Shown here: positions 1-9,420 of the stretch, piece by piece
Layout of the letters: every line of letters begins with the position of its first letter
Numbering within the stretch: position 1 is the first letter of the stretch
DNA from: Gammaproteobacteria bacterium
Lineage (GTDB): Bacteria; Pseudomonadota; Gammaproteobacteria; Steroidobacterales; GCA-2729495
DNA: 64,000 bases
Direction of reading: 5' to 3'
Assembly: GCA_030583605.1 (NCBI GenBank)
Contig: CP129466.1
Span: 558,001-622,000 of the forward strand
The notes under the pieces: generated by a model
Seen by the model: only the letters and a program-made list of their open reading frames with translations
The model's database searches: none
What the model was told of the DNA's origin: nothing
Program-made: the position numbers and the translations under genes

Positions 1-36
1 GTCGTGACGCTGCTGCCGGGCGAAGCCGCGCCCTGA
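1..36 (+). CDS. 3' end of an unidentified gene (partial)
   Basis: Twelve codons run in from the left edge and end VVTLLPGEAAP-stop. The next gene starts ten bases later on the same strand, so the two may be co-transcribed. The fragment is too short to identify. Confidence 0.45.
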   Translation, partial: VVTLLPGEAAP

Positions 37-46
37 CGCCGCGCGA

Positions 47-1039
47 GTGGATGCGTACCGTGCACCGCGGGGCCTTGCCGGCCCGCACCTGCAGTCCGTG
101 CTGGCCAGCCTGCCGCTGCGTGAGCGGTCAGTCCGGCGGGACGCCACCGGGCTGCTCGCGCGCAGCACCACGGAGATCGTGGATTGCGGCAACGGCGTGC
201 GCCTGCTCGGGGTGCACACCCCTCCGGCCGGTGCGCCGGGCCGCATGGCGGTACTGATCCACGGCTGGGAGGGCAGCGCGGACTCGGTGTACATGGTGTC
301 GGCCGCCGCGCGCCTGTACCGCAGCGGCTATCGCGTGCTGCGCCTGAACCTGCGCGACCACGGCGGCTCGCACCAACTCAACGAGGGCCTGTTTCACTCC
401 TGCCTGCTCGCCGAGGTGCGCGATGCAGTCGGCGCTCTGCAGCGGCGCTATCCCGGTGAACGCCTGTGCCTCGGCGGGTTTTCCCTCGGCGGCAACTTCG
501 CGCTGCGCATCGCTGCCGAAGCCGGGACTGCCGGGTTGCGGATCGCGCGCGTGGCGGCCGTCTGCCCGGTGCTCGATCCGCGCGAAACGCTGCGCTCGCT
601 CGATGAAGGGCTGCCTCATTACCGGATGTATTTCACCCGTCGCTGGCGGCGGTCGCTGCAGCGCAAGCGCGAGGCGTTTCCGGCGCTGTACGATTTCGGA
701 TGGCTCGGCCGGTTCCGGACCCTGCGCGCCCTGACCGAGCACCTGGTCTGCAACTACGCCGGTTTTCCCGACCTCGACAGCTACCTGCGCGGCTACGCGG
801 TGACCGGCGAGCGCCTGGCCGGTCTCTCCGTGCCGACCGAGATCCTGCTGGCGGACGACGACCCCGTGATTCCGGTGCGCAGCGCCGCGGCACTGGCACG
901 ACCGCCCGCGCTCAGGGTCCGCCGGACCCGTCACGGCGGGCACTGCGCATTCATCGCCGATTACCGGCTGCGAAGCTGGCTGGATGACTACATTGCCGGC
1001 GTCTTCGAATCACCCCGGGCCGGCGATCACTCCACGTAG
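47..1039 (+). CDS. YheT-like alpha/beta-hydrolase
   Basis: Predicted cytoplasmic serine hydrolase of 330 aa. The N-terminal PHLQS motif (residues 13-17) is typical of YheT-type proteins (COG0429). The fold motifs are in order: IHGW (71-74) for the oxyanion region, nucleophile elbow GFSLGG (144-149), acidic residues in LLADDDPVIP (about 270), and the histidine in RHGGHCAF (about 298). The substrate cannot be predicted. The GTG start is the only good start before the PHLQS motif. The last 13 bases overlap the convergent DUF2845 gene. The family call rests on motif reading. Confidence 0.85.
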   Translation: MDAYRAPRGLAGPHLQSVLASLPLRERSVRRDATGLLARSTTEIVDCGNGVRLLGVHTPPAGAPGRMAVLIHGWEGSADSVYMVSAAARLYRSGYRVLRLNLRDHGGSHQLNEGLFHSCLLAEVRDAVGALQRRYPGERLCLGGFSLGGNFALRIAAEAGTAGLRIARVAAVCPVLDPRETLRSLDEGLPHYRMYFTRRWRRSLQRKREAFPALYDFGWLGRFRTLRALTEHLVCNYAGFPDLDSYLRGYAVTGERLAGLSVPTEILLADDDPVIPVRSAAALARPPALRVRRTRHGGHCAFIADYRLRSWLDDYIAGVFESPRAGDHST

Positions 1040-1422
1040 CCATAGCCGAGCCGGCGCACGTCCCGGACCAGGCCGTTCTCGAAGACCACCATGCGCATCA
1101 GCTTGCGCGGGCCGAAGTTGTAGGTCCATTCCTCTATCAATATCTCGACGACGGAGTGCTGGTGAATCAGCAGCTCCTCGCTGGTGAAGCGCATTTCGCT
1201 CCGGCCGTCGCTCACGACGAGCCCGCGGCTGGCCTGGGCGGAGGGGATGCCACTGCGGTAGAGCACGCGCCGCTGGACGGCGGTCGGCGTCCCGCAGAAG
1301 CGCAGGACCTTGGCCTGGGGATCGCCCTCGCTGACGAGACGACTCTGGCATCGCAGTGCCAGCGCCGGTTCGGCCAGCAGCAGGGCAGCGACGATGACTA
1401 TCAGGCGGTGTGACTGGCGCAT
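1027..1422 (-). CDS. DUF2845-type exported protein
   Basis: A 131-aa protein with a clear signal peptide (hydrophobic run IVIVAALLLAEPALA, cleavage probably after ALA near residue 22). The mature part has two cysteines (RCQS and RFCGTP) and a compact beta-rich pattern ending in RRLGYGYVE. This resembles DUF2845 proteins of gammaproteobacteria, which are small periplasmic proteins of unknown function. It converges on the upstream hydrolase and overlaps it by 13 bases. Confidence 0.7.
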   Translation of the reverse strand: MRQSHRLIVIVAALLLAEPALALRCQSRLVSEGDPQAKVLRFCGTPTAVQRRVLYRSGIPSAQASRGLVVSDGRSEMRFTSEELLIHQHSVVEILIEEWTYNFGPRKLMRMVVFENGLVRDVRRLGYGYVE

Positions 1423-1558
1423 GGCGACCCCCGGGGAGCGATCTGAGGCGCTCTTGCCGCTATTGACCGGGCTATGATCGCCGGGTTCCGGGCCGGCGTG
1501 GTGCGGCCGGAGCGCCGGCGCGTGTACGCTACCGGGACGCTGGAGAACGAGGGATCGT

Positions 1559-3121
1559 GTGAAGTCGCGCTTCGAAGCCAGGTTACGGGCGCTATCGGCC
1601 GCGGCGGAACCCGCGCTGCTGCAGGGTGGCCTGCGTGGGGTCGAAAAGGAGTGCCTGAGGGTAACCCCCGAGGGCTATATCGCGGCCAGCGATCATCCGG
1701 TGGCGCTCGGTGCGGCGCTGACCAACCGGTTCATCACGACGGATTACTCCGAGGCGCTGATCGAGTTCATCACGCCCCCGGAAACCACGGCCGCGGAAAC
1801 GCTGCAGTTTCTCGAGGACATTCACCAGTTCTCCTATCCGGCCATCGGCGACGAGTTGTTCTGGGCCATGTCCATGCCCTGCCGGGTGCGCTCGGAGGAG
1901 GACATCCACATCGCCCGCTACGGCAGCTCCAACGTCGGGATGATGAAAACCATCTACCGGCGTGGCTTGGGGTTCCGTTACGGCCGTTACATGCAGGCGA
2001 TCGCCGGCCTGCATTTCAATTACTCGGCCCCGGACGCCATCTGGCCGGCGCTCGGCGAGGTCGAGGACCAGCCATCGGACGGCACGGATGAGCGGTCCGA
2101 GGCGTACCTGGCGATGGTACGCAATGTGCGTCGCCTCGACTGGTTGCTGCTCTACCTGTTCGGCGCTTCGCCCGCGGTCTGCGGCTGCTTTCTGCGGGGC
2201 GGTGACGCAGGTCTCGAGAAGTTCGACCGCAACACCTATTTCGGCCGGTACGCCACCTCGCTGCGCATGAGCGATATCGGTTACAAGAATGCAAATCAGG
2301 CGGAGATCTTCGTCTCGGCCAACAGTCTCGATGAATACATCGCCGATCTGACCCGTGCGATCCGTACCCCCCATCCGGCCTACGAGCGGATCGGCGTACG
2401 CGTCGGTGGCGAGTATCGGCAGCTCAACACCCACCAGTTGCAGATCGAGAACGAGTACTACAGCAGCGTGCGGCCCAAGCGTTCGGCGCTGAGCGGCGAG
2501 CGGCCGACGGCTGCCTTGCGTCGCGGTGGGATCGAGTACATCGAGTTGCGCGCGCTCGACCTCGACCCGTTCGCCCCGACAGGCGTCGACGAGCTGCGGC
2601 TGCGGTTCGCCGAAGTTTTTCTGCTGTACTGCCTGCTCCTCGACAGCCCGCCGATCGGCGCCGCGGAGCGCGTCGAGATCGGTCACAACCACGGCGTCGT
2701 GGCGCGGCAGGGGCGCGAACCCGGACTCGAGCTGCGCCGGGCCGGGCGTGCCGTAGCGCTGCGCGCCTGGGCCGCGGAGGCGATCGAGGCGATGCACGGG
2801 GTGGCAGAGCTGCTGGATCTCGGTGCCGGGGCGCAATATCGCCGGGCCGTGCAGGAGTGCGCCTCGAGCGTCGCCGATCCGCAACGCACGCCGTCGGCGC
2901 GCTTGATGCAGGCGCTCGCCGAGTCGGGAGGGTCGCTCGGGGAATTTGGCCTGGCCCTGTCGCGGCGTCATCGGGAGCATTTCCTCTCCCGGCCCCGCTC
3001 GGCCAATCGCCACTACCGGACGCTGGAAGAGGAGGCGCTCGCCTCGCTGGACCGGCAATGCTGGATAGAGGAGCACGACACCCTCAGCCTGGAGGAATAC
3101 CTTGCCTGCTACTACGACTGA
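1559..3121 (+). CDS. gshA: Glutamate-cysteine ligase
   Basis: Catalyses ATP-dependent joining of L-glutamate and L-cysteine, the first and rate-limiting step of glutathione synthesis, in the cytoplasm. At 520 aa it matches the length of the proteobacterial type 1 enzyme (about 518 aa). Recognisable segments are GVEKECLR near the N terminus, TTDYSEALIEFITPP, the YRRGLGFRYGRYMQ region, and NHGVVARQGREP. The GTG start at 1559 has a GAGGGA ribosome-binding site a few bases upstream. It stands alone; the synthetase gene gshB is not in the window. Confidence 0.95.
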   Translation: MKSRFEARLRALSAAAEPALLQGGLRGVEKECLRVTPEGYIAASDHPVALGAALTNRFITTDYSEALIEFITPPETTAAETLQFLEDIHQFSYPAIGDELFWAMSMPCRVRSEEDIHIARYGSSNVGMMKTIYRRGLGFRYGRYMQAIAGLHFNYSAPDAIWPALGEVEDQPSDGTDERSEAYLAMVRNVRRLDWLLLYLFGASPAVCGCFLRGGDAGLEKFDRNTYFGRYATSLRMSDIGYKNANQAEIFVSANSLDEYIADLTRAIRTPHPAYERIGVRVGGEYRQLNTHQLQIENEYYSSVRPKRSALSGERPTAALRRGGIEYIELRALDLDPFAPTGVDELRLRFAEVFLLYCLLLDSPPIGAAERVEIGHNHGVVARQGREPGLELRRAGRAVALRAWAAEAIEAMHGVAELLDLGAGAQYRRAVQECASSVADPQRTPSARLMQALAESGGSLGEFGLALSRRHREHFLSRPRSANRHYRTLEEEALASLDRQCWIEEHDTLSLEEYLACYYD

Positions 3122-3211
3122 CGACGGCGCCTTTCAGGTGGTGCGGTTGTGGTGCGCGTGGCCCGTCATTTAGTATCCGTTGCAGGGTTGATCGCGTAAG
3201 GTTGTCAGGAA

Positions 3212-3886
3212 TTGGCGCGCCTGTTCTACGGGTCGGTGCTCGTGGGTGTCCTGCTGGCGGTGCTCGCGGCGGGTGTGTTCCCGCTGCCGCGGCACGAACG
3301 CTATCGTTCCGACATTACCGTCATCGCAGACGGTGGGCGCGCCGAGACCTTCCTGATCCAGTGGCCGCAGGACCGCGTGGTTCTCGGTGCCGCGCCGGGT
3401 CTGCGCCAGATCGGCGCGGCGATCGCCCTCGACGAGGGTGACCCGGCCGGGGCGAGCGTCGAGGTTTTTCGCCTGCGGGACTCGGCGGGGAATGTCGTCG
3501 GTCTGGCCAGTCGCAGCACTTCGCGGCGCGCTGCCGCCGGCGGGTCGTCGGTGCAGGGCACCGACTGGGTGCTCATGCTCCCGAGCCGCGGGGCATTGTT
3601 CCTCACCCAGGTGAACCAGCATGACGTTGCGCCGAGGCGGCGCGCGACCGACGGCGAGTTGCAGGTCGCGGTCGATGACGTCGCCGGCCTGTGGTCGCAG
3701 GGCAACCGGCTGCGGATCACGGGCGGCCCGGCTGGCGACGGTGCGGGGCGTGTGGCCGGTGGCACCGACGAGTTTTACGGCCTGAGTGGCAGCTACGACG
3801 AAACCTGGGACCTCGAGGAAGCGCGGGCCGGCGGCGTGACTCAAGGCCGCATCACGCTCGTCACCCGGCTGGAGGCGGGATCCTGA
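3212..3886 (+). CDS. Membrane-anchored hypothetical protein
   Basis: Unrecognised 224-aa protein. It opens with one hydrophobic segment (about residues 6-26), giving an N-in anchor or uncleaved signal. The rest is soluble, beta-strand-like and rich in charged residues, and ends DEFYGLSGSYDETWDLEE... The start is TTG at 3212 with AGGTTGTCAGGA upstream. Its stop TGA shares a base with the ATG of the next gene (TGATG), so the two are translationally coupled and probably work together. Confidence 0.7.
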   Translation: MARLFYGSVLVGVLLAVLAAGVFPLPRHERYRSDITVIADGGRAETFLIQWPQDRVVLGAAPGLRQIGAAIALDEGDPAGASVEVFRLRDSAGNVVGLASRSTSRRAAAGGSSVQGTDWVLMLPSRGALFLTQVNQHDVAPRRRATDGELQVAVDDVAGLWSQGNRLRITGGPAGDGAGRVAGGTDEFYGLSGSYDETWDLEEARAGGVTQGRITLVTRLEAGS

Positions 3887-4539
3887 TGCGGTTGGTGCTC
3901 GTAGTGGCGGGGTTGTGCGTTGGCGTGTTTCTCGGCATCGCATTGCTGCTCGTGAACCCGATGCTGCTCTTGCAGCCTGCACCGATCAGTCTTTCCGGGG
4001 CAGTGCATACGCTCGCATGGGAAGCGGGTGAGGGCTTCCGGGGCTTTGAGCTCACTCCACGCGGATTGCTCGGAGCGGGCGACCGCCGTCAGCCACCGCG
4101 ACAGTTCGCCGAGCCCGGCATCCGCTACGCGCGCGCGGAGGTGGTCCGGTTGGCCGCGGATGAAGAGCTGCCGCCTGCCCTTGGCGTGCGTCTTTCGGCG
4201 ATTTCCGACCACGACTCGCTGTTGCAGGCACGCCTGGGCGTGGTGACGCAATGGAACCTCGTGTGGCCGCAGCGTGGCACGGTGCTGCTCGCCGGGTCGG
4301 AGAATTTCTGGCGGCCTTTGCGCGACGGCCTGTGGTCGGCGGTGCGTGGGCGTGGTTTCAGACCGGGCGCTGTCCGTTACATCCTGCCGCCATTTCCGGC
4401 GCCGGGCGGCAATGCCTTCGGTGCCGGTACCGGTGAGTTCGCCGCTGCCCGCATGGCCTTCCGCGAAGAATTGTCGCCGCTCGAAGACCGGGCCGGCGCC
4501 TTCTCCGGGCAGCGTCGGCTGCAACTGGCGCTGGACTAG
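3886..4539 (+). CDS. Membrane-anchored hypothetical protein
   Basis: Unrecognised 217-aa protein coupled to the gene before it by a one-base stop/start overlap. One N-terminal transmembrane segment (about residues 4-26) is followed by a soluble region with no cysteines, consistent with a periplasmic domain. It ends 23 bases before the convergent reductase gene. Confidence 0.7.
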   Translation: MRLVLVVAGLCVGVFLGIALLLVNPMLLLQPAPISLSGAVHTLAWEAGEGFRGFELTPRGLLGAGDRRQPPRQFAEPGIRYARAEVVRLAADEELPPALGVRLSAISDHDSLLQARLGVVTQWNLVWPQRGTVLLAGSENFWRPLRDGLWSAVRGRGFRPGAVRYILPPFPAPGGNAFGAGTGEFAAARMAFREELSPLEDRAGAFSGQRRLQLALD

Positions 4540-4562
4540 CCGCGCCGGCGTCCGCCTCGCCG

Positions 4563-5795
4563 CTACTCCGGCAGCCGCGCGGAGTCGGCAAGATCCTTGA
4601 ATGGCACGCGGGTATCGGCGACCGCCTCGGGATCGAGACGGGCGCCCTGCGCGATCAGTTTCTTCGACAACATGAACTCGCGCGGGCTGTTGATCGCGTG
4701 CACGGCGATCAGGGTATCGCCGAAGAAATAGCAGGCAGCGAACGAGCGGCTGTCCGGATCGCCGCGCAGCACCATCGCCGTGTAGTTCTCGGCAAGCCCG
4801 GTCATCTGCAGCTTCAGGTCGTACTGGTCCGACCAGAACCAAGGGATCTGCGCGTAGGGTTCCGGTTTGCCGAGGATGGACAACGCCGCGGTTTTTCCCT
4901 GCTCCTGCGCGTTGTGCACGGACTCCAGGCGCAGCCGCCGCCCCAGCAGGCTGTTGGGGTGGTTGGTGCAATCGCCCGCGGCGTAGATGTCCGGGTCGCT
5001 GGTGCGGCAGAACTCATCCACGATGATCCCGGAACTGCACTTCAGGCCGGCCGCTTCCGCGAGTTCCGTGCCCGGCATGATGCCCACGCCGACGACGATC
5101 AGGTCAGCCGGCAGTTCCGTGCCGGCGGTGGTGCGTAGCAGTACACCGCGGGCGGCCTGGCGGATCTCGGTGACGCCGGATTCGAGCAGTACTTCGACAC
5201 CGGCCTGCTGATGCGCCTTGAGGTAGAAGCGCGAGATCGCGGGCGCCACGGCGCGGGCCATGACGCGGTCGGCGATCTCGATCACGGTAACCTTCAGCCC
5301 CGCTGTCACGGCGACTGCCGCCACCTCGAGCCCGATGTAACCTCCGCCGATCACCACCAGCCGGCGTCCGGCGATGAAGCCGGTCTGGATGCCGCGCACG
5401 TCGTCGATGTTGCGCAGGTAATGCACCTCGGGCAGGTCCTGGCCCGGCACCGGCGCGCGGCGTACATAGCCGCCAGTGGCGAGGATCAGCTTGTCATACG
5501 CGAGGTCCGCACCATCGGCACGAACGGTTTTCGCGGCCGGATCGATCCGCTCCACGCGCGTGCCGGTGCGAACCGTGACCTTGTGTTCGCCGTAATAGGT
5601 CGCCGGGCGCAGGTGAAGCCGTTCGAGTTCCAGTTCGCCGGCGAGGAATTTCTTCGACAACGGCGGGCGCTGGTACGGCAGGTATGGTTCTTCGCCGATC
5701 AGGATCACGTCGCCCGCGAACCCGCCATGGCGCAGCGTGACGATGGCCTGCGCGGCCGCCTGGCCAGCGCCAGCGATGACAACGGTTTCCGGCAT
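4563..5795 (-). CDS. FAD-dependent ferredoxin/rubredoxin-type reductase
   Basis: NAD(P)H-dependent flavoprotein of the family that feeds electrons to ferredoxins or rubredoxins. In order: FAD-binding VIAGAGQAAAQ at the N terminus, PYQRPPLSK (about 35), ATGGYVRR, NAD(P)-binding VVIGGGYIGLEVAA (about 145), the second FAD motif DIYAAGDCTNHPN (about 275), and a C-terminal reductase domain with HAINSPREFM. The ATG at 5795 gives 410 aa, normal for the family. An in-frame TTG at 5840 would add 15 poorly conserved residues. The electron-transfer partner is not encoded nearby. Confidence 0.88.
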   Translation of the reverse strand: MPETVVIAGAGQAAAQAIVTLRHGGFAGDVILIGEEPYLPYQRPPLSKKFLAGELELERLHLRPATYYGEHKVTVRTGTRVERIDPAAKTVRADGADLAYDKLILATGGYVRRAPVPGQDLPEVHYLRNIDDVRGIQTGFIAGRRLVVIGGGYIGLEVAAVAVTAGLKVTVIEIADRVMARAVAPAISRFYLKAHQQAGVEVLLESGVTEIRQAARGVLLRTTAGTELPADLIVVGVGIMPGTELAEAAGLKCSSGIIVDEFCRTSDPDIYAAGDCTNHPNSLLGRRLRLESVHNAQEQGKTAALSILGKPEPYAQIPWFWSDQYDLKLQMTGLAENYTAMVLRGDPDSRSFAACYFFGDTLIAVHAINSPREFMLSKKLIAQGARLDPEAVADTRVPFKDLADSARLPE

Positions 5796-5905
5796 GATCG
5801 GGTCGGCGGGCTGAAACGCATCCCAGGGCGTGGCGCTCAATTCTCAGGGAAGACTCGGGTAGCATGCAAACTCCCGACGCCGGGCAGTCCAGGAATTCGC
5901 GACTC

Positions 5906-6877
5906 ATGAAGACGATCCAGATCAGCCGCCATGGCGGGCCGGAAGTGCTGGAAGTGACAGAAGCGCCCACGCCCGTGCCGGCGCAGGGCGAAGTCCTCGT
6001 CCGCCACACGGCGGTGGGTCTGAACTTCATCGACACCTATCAGCGCTCGGGCCTGTATCCGCTGAAGCTGCCGTCCGGTCTCGGGATGGAGGCAGCCGGT
6101 GTGGTCGAGGCCCTTGGTGCGGGCGTCGATCGTTTTGCGGTCGGCGATCGCGTGGCCTATTGCGGGCCGCCGCCGGGCGCCTACGCCGAAAGCCGGGCCA
6201 TTGCCGCCGACCGCCTGGTCAGGATTCCGCCCCGCATCGAGGAGCGCACGGCGGCAGCGGCGATGCTCAAGGGCCTGACCGCGTGGTACCTGTTGCGCCG
6301 GAGTTATCCCGCGCGCCCGGGCGATACGGTGCTTTCCTACGCTGCCGCCGGCGGCGTCGGCCTGATTCTCAGTCAATGGGCGGCCAGCCTTGGGGTGCGC
6401 GTCATCGGCGTGGCTGGCACGGCGGAGAAGGCTGCGCTGGCGAAAGCCAACGGTTGCGCCGAGGTGGTGCTGACCGACGATCCGGCGTTCGTGGCGCGGG
6501 TGCGGGAGTTGTCCGGAGGGCAGGGCGTCGCCGCCGTTTACGACTCGGTCGGCAGGGATACCTTCAGCCGTTCCCTCGACTGCCTGCGCCGTCATGGGGT
6601 GATGGTGACCTACGGCAACGCCTCCGGCGCGGTCGAGCCATTTTCCCCGCTCGAGCTGTCGAAGCGCGGTTCGCTTTATGTGACGCGCCCGACGCTGTGG
6701 GATTTCATCGCCACCCGGTCCGATCTTGAAACGGCGACTGCCGAGCTGTTTGGCGTCATCGCGAGCGGTGCGGTGCAGATCCGCATCGGCCAGACCTATG
6801 CGCTGACCGCGGTCGCACAGGCGCACCGTGACCTGGAGGGGCGCCGCACCACCGGCTCGACGGTGCTCCTGCCCTGA
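5906..6877 (+). CDS. qorA: NADPH:quinone oxidoreductase (zeta-crystallin-like)
   Basis: Zinc-free medium-chain dehydrogenase that reduces quinones with NADPH. It has 323 aa, essentially the length of E. coli QorA. Seen: N terminus MKTIQISRHGGPEVLEV, quinone-reductase signature around LNFIDTYQRSGLYP, and nucleotide-binding AAAGGVGLILSQWA (about 150). The ATG at 5906 has AGGAA ten bases upstream; a longer frame begins at 5864 without a better signal. It is divergent from the flavin reductase, so both may share a short promoter region. Confidence 0.9.
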   Translation: MKTIQISRHGGPEVLEVTEAPTPVPAQGEVLVRHTAVGLNFIDTYQRSGLYPLKLPSGLGMEAAGVVEALGAGVDRFAVGDRVAYCGPPPGAYAESRAIAADRLVRIPPRIEERTAAAAMLKGLTAWYLLRRSYPARPGDTVLSYAAAGGVGLILSQWAASLGVRVIGVAGTAEKAALAKANGCAEVVLTDDPAFVARVRELSGGQGVAAVYDSVGRDTFSRSLDCLRRHGVMVTYGNASGAVEPFSPLELSKRGSLYVTRPTLWDFIATRSDLETATAELFGVIASGAVQIRIGQTYALTAVAQAHRDLEGRRTTGSTVLLP

Positions 6878-6917
6878 AGGTTCGCGCCGGCGGGCGTCGC
6901 GGTGCGCGCGCGCCGGG

Positions 6918-9275
6918 TCAGCGGATCGGCCAGAACACCTGCAGCAGCAGCATCACGGTGGCGAACACGAGGAGCGTCACCGGTACGCCAAGGCGGACAT
7001 AGTCACGGAAGCGGTAGCCGCCGGGCCCCATGACCAGGAGGTTCGCCGGGTGGGCAATCGGCGTTGCGAAGGCCGACGAAGCTGCCATGGCGATCCCCAT
7101 GAGCGCGGTCTGCGGCGCGATGCCGAGCTCGCGTGAGGCAGTAATGCACACCGGCGCCATCAGCACGACCAGCGCCGGCGTCGGAATCGCGAGCGTGGCG
7201 AGGGCGGTGACGAGGTACAGGCCGACGATGATCGACCATGGGCCGAGGCCGCCGAGTGCCGCCATCATCTGCGCGGCGAGCCAGGCTGCGGCGCCCGTCT
7301 GGACCATCGCTGCGCCGAGCGGCAGGGTGCCGGCAATGAGGAACACCGCCCGCCAGTCGATGGCGCGGTAGGCCTGCTCCATCGTCAGGCAGCGGCCGAG
7401 CACCATCAGTACAGCGCCCAGCACGGCGGCGATTCCGATCGTCAGCCATCCGACCAGCACTGAGACGACGACGCCCGTCATGATCAGCACGGCCACCGGC
7501 GCGCGCGTGCTGTCGGTGACCGGCAGGCTGACCGGTGTGAGTACCAGCAGGTCCGGGTCGTCGTTCAGCAGCGCGAGTTTCTGGCGCGGGCCGACGAGCA
7601 GCAGGGCGTCGCCGAACTGCAGCTGGAGTTGCTCGAGGCCGGTGCGCAGCGCCTGGCCCGAGCGCCAGACCGCGACCAGTTCGAGCCCATAGCGGTCATG
7701 GAAGTTGATCTGCGTAACCGTCTTCCCGGCGAGCGGCGACTGGGGCGACAGCGTCGCTTCGAGCGTGGCGAGCCGGTCGGATTCGAAGATGTTGAGGTTG
7801 GGTGATACGCGGTCTTCGATCTGCAGTTCCTGCAGGCCACGCAGGACATCGAGATCCTCCGGCCGGCCCTGGATCAGGAGCAGATCGCCGCCGAGGATCA
7901 CCTCGTCGGGTGGCGGCATGATGCGCAATACGCCCTCGCGGAAGGTCGCGAGCAGGCGGAAGTCGAAGGCGTCGCCGAGGCGGCTTCTCCCGAGCGCCCC
8001 GCCACCGAGCCTGGAGTCGCGCGGCACCCGGACCACGAACAACCGCTCCTGCAGCCGGTAGGTGTCGCGCAAGTCCTCTTCGGTCACGGCGCGGATCTCG
8101 CCGAATTCGCGCGTACCAGCCAGGGTTCGCAGCGTCTCCTCGCTGCCCTGGAGCAGCAGGTGGTCGCCGGCACGCAGCGGCACGTGCGACAGGTTCACCC
8201 GTCGCACGAGGTCGCGGCGGCGGATCGCCAGCACGTTGGCATTGAAGCGGCGGCGGAAGTCGGTGTGGTGCAGCGGCTCTTTGACCAGGGGAGAGTTCTC
8301 GCCGACCGTCACTTCCACCAGGCGGATCTGCTCGGAAACCAGGCCCTGCAGGACCGGCGCCTCCCGTTCGATGATCAACCCGCTCCAGTGGCGCAGTTCC
8401 TCGAACCGCTCGCGTCGCCCCTGGACAAGGAGCTTGTCCCCACCCTGCAACACCGTCGTGCGGGACGGCAGGGCATCGACCTTGTTGCGTCGTTCCAGCG
8501 CAATCACGATCATGCCGGCGGCCGTTACCATGCGGCTGTCGGCGAGCGTCTTGCCGACCAGCACCGAACCTTCCGGCACCCGCATCATGAAGGTGCGGTC
8601 CTGCAGTCCATATTGCGCGCGCAGGTTGCGCTGACTGCGCTGGTGAGCCTCCATGCCCGGATCCTGACGCGGCAGGATGCGCCGCCCGGCGAGTGCGACG
8701 AATGCCGTCGCGGCAAGCAGCGCACCGATGCCCACGGGGGCGAAATCGAACATGGCGAACGGGCGCTCCCCGGCCGCTGCGAGCGCGTCGCTGATCAGCA
8801 GGTTGGGCGGCGTCCCGATCAGGGTCGTCATGCCGCCAAGCAGGGCCGCGAAGGCGAGCGGCATCAGCAGGCGCGACGAGGGAATCTCGGTGCGGCGCGC
8901 GATTTCGACGGCAACCGGCAGCATCAGCGCCGCCACGCCGACGTTGGGCATGAAGGCCGACAGCGCACCGCCGACCAGCATGAGTGTGGCGACCACCACC
9001 GGTTCGCTCCGCCCCGCCACCTGCAGGATGCGCCGACTGGCAATCTGGCCGCTGCCGCTGCGGGACAGACCCTCGCTGAGGATGAACATGGCCCAGACAG
9101 TGATCACCGCCTCGTTGCTGAACCCGGACAGCGCCGTGGCAGGTGACACGACGCCCGTGACTGCGAGTGCGCACATCACCAGCAGGGCAACGAGATCCAT
9201 CCGCAGGATCTCGGTGACGAACATCAATACCGAGGCGGCGAGGATCAGCAGGACGAGCGCGATATCCTGGGTCAC
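6918..9275 (-). CDS. SLC13/DASS-type permease with four TrkA-C domains
   Basis: Inner-membrane transporter of the divalent anion:Na+ symporter superfamily, 785 aa. Six or so membrane segments lie in the first 180 residues. A long soluble insert follows with four recognisable RCK/TrkA-C-like units (beginning near FMMRVPEGS, IRLVEVTVGENS, LFVVRVPRDS and LATLEATLSPQS). A C-terminal membrane half contains SSAFATPIAHPANLLVMGPGGY, typical of this superfamily. Relatives such as YfbS usually carry two TrkA-C units, so four is notable. The GTG at 9275 has AAGG upstream; the frame extends further but the extra part is not protein-like. Substrate unknown. Confidence 0.85.
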   Translation of the reverse strand: MTQDIALVLLILAASVLMFVTEILRMDLVALLVMCALAVTGVVSPATALSGFSNEAVITVWAMFILSEGLSRSGSGQIASRRILQVAGRSEPVVVATLMLVGGALSAFMPNVGVAALMLPVAVEIARRTEIPSSRLLMPLAFAALLGGMTTLIGTPPNLLISDALAAAGERPFAMFDFAPVGIGALLAATAFVALAGRRILPRQDPGMEAHQRSQRNLRAQYGLQDRTFMMRVPEGSVLVGKTLADSRMVTAAGMIVIALERRNKVDALPSRTTVLQGGDKLLVQGRRERFEELRHWSGLIIEREAPVLQGLVSEQIRLVEVTVGENSPLVKEPLHHTDFRRRFNANVLAIRRRDLVRRVNLSHVPLRAGDHLLLQGSEETLRTLAGTREFGEIRAVTEEDLRDTYRLQERLFVVRVPRDSRLGGGALGRSRLGDAFDFRLLATFREGVLRIMPPPDEVILGGDLLLIQGRPEDLDVLRGLQELQIEDRVSPNLNIFESDRLATLEATLSPQSPLAGKTVTQINFHDRYGLELVAVWRSGQALRTGLEQLQLQFGDALLLVGPRQKLALLNDDPDLLVLTPVSLPVTDSTRAPVAVLIMTGVVVSVLVGWLTIGIAAVLGAVLMVLGRCLTMEQAYRAIDWRAVFLIAGTLPLGAAMVQTGAAAWLAAQMMAALGGLGPWSIIVGLYLVTALATLAIPTPALVVLMAPVCITASRELGIAPQTALMGIAMAASSAFATPIAHPANLLVMGPGGYRFRDYVRLGVPVTLLVFATVMLLLQVFWPIR

Positions 9276-9420
9276 GTTGGCCTTGGCAGGGAGAGGAGGG
9301 CGCCGGATTCGCGACCCGTAACGCGACTCCGGAATGACAGGCGCGAATCTACTGCAACCACCGCGCGGCTGGAAGTAGCAACGACGCAGCCGGAGTCGGG
9401 TGCTGAGGCATACTGCAGCC

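Noticed and set aside
1592-3076. Long open frame on the minus strand across gshA
   Set aside because: It mirrors gshA codon by codon. Such shadows are common in GC-rich DNA, and the translation is Arg/Gly-rich with no known motif. The same applies to 16034-17467, 45875-47941 and 52485-54113.
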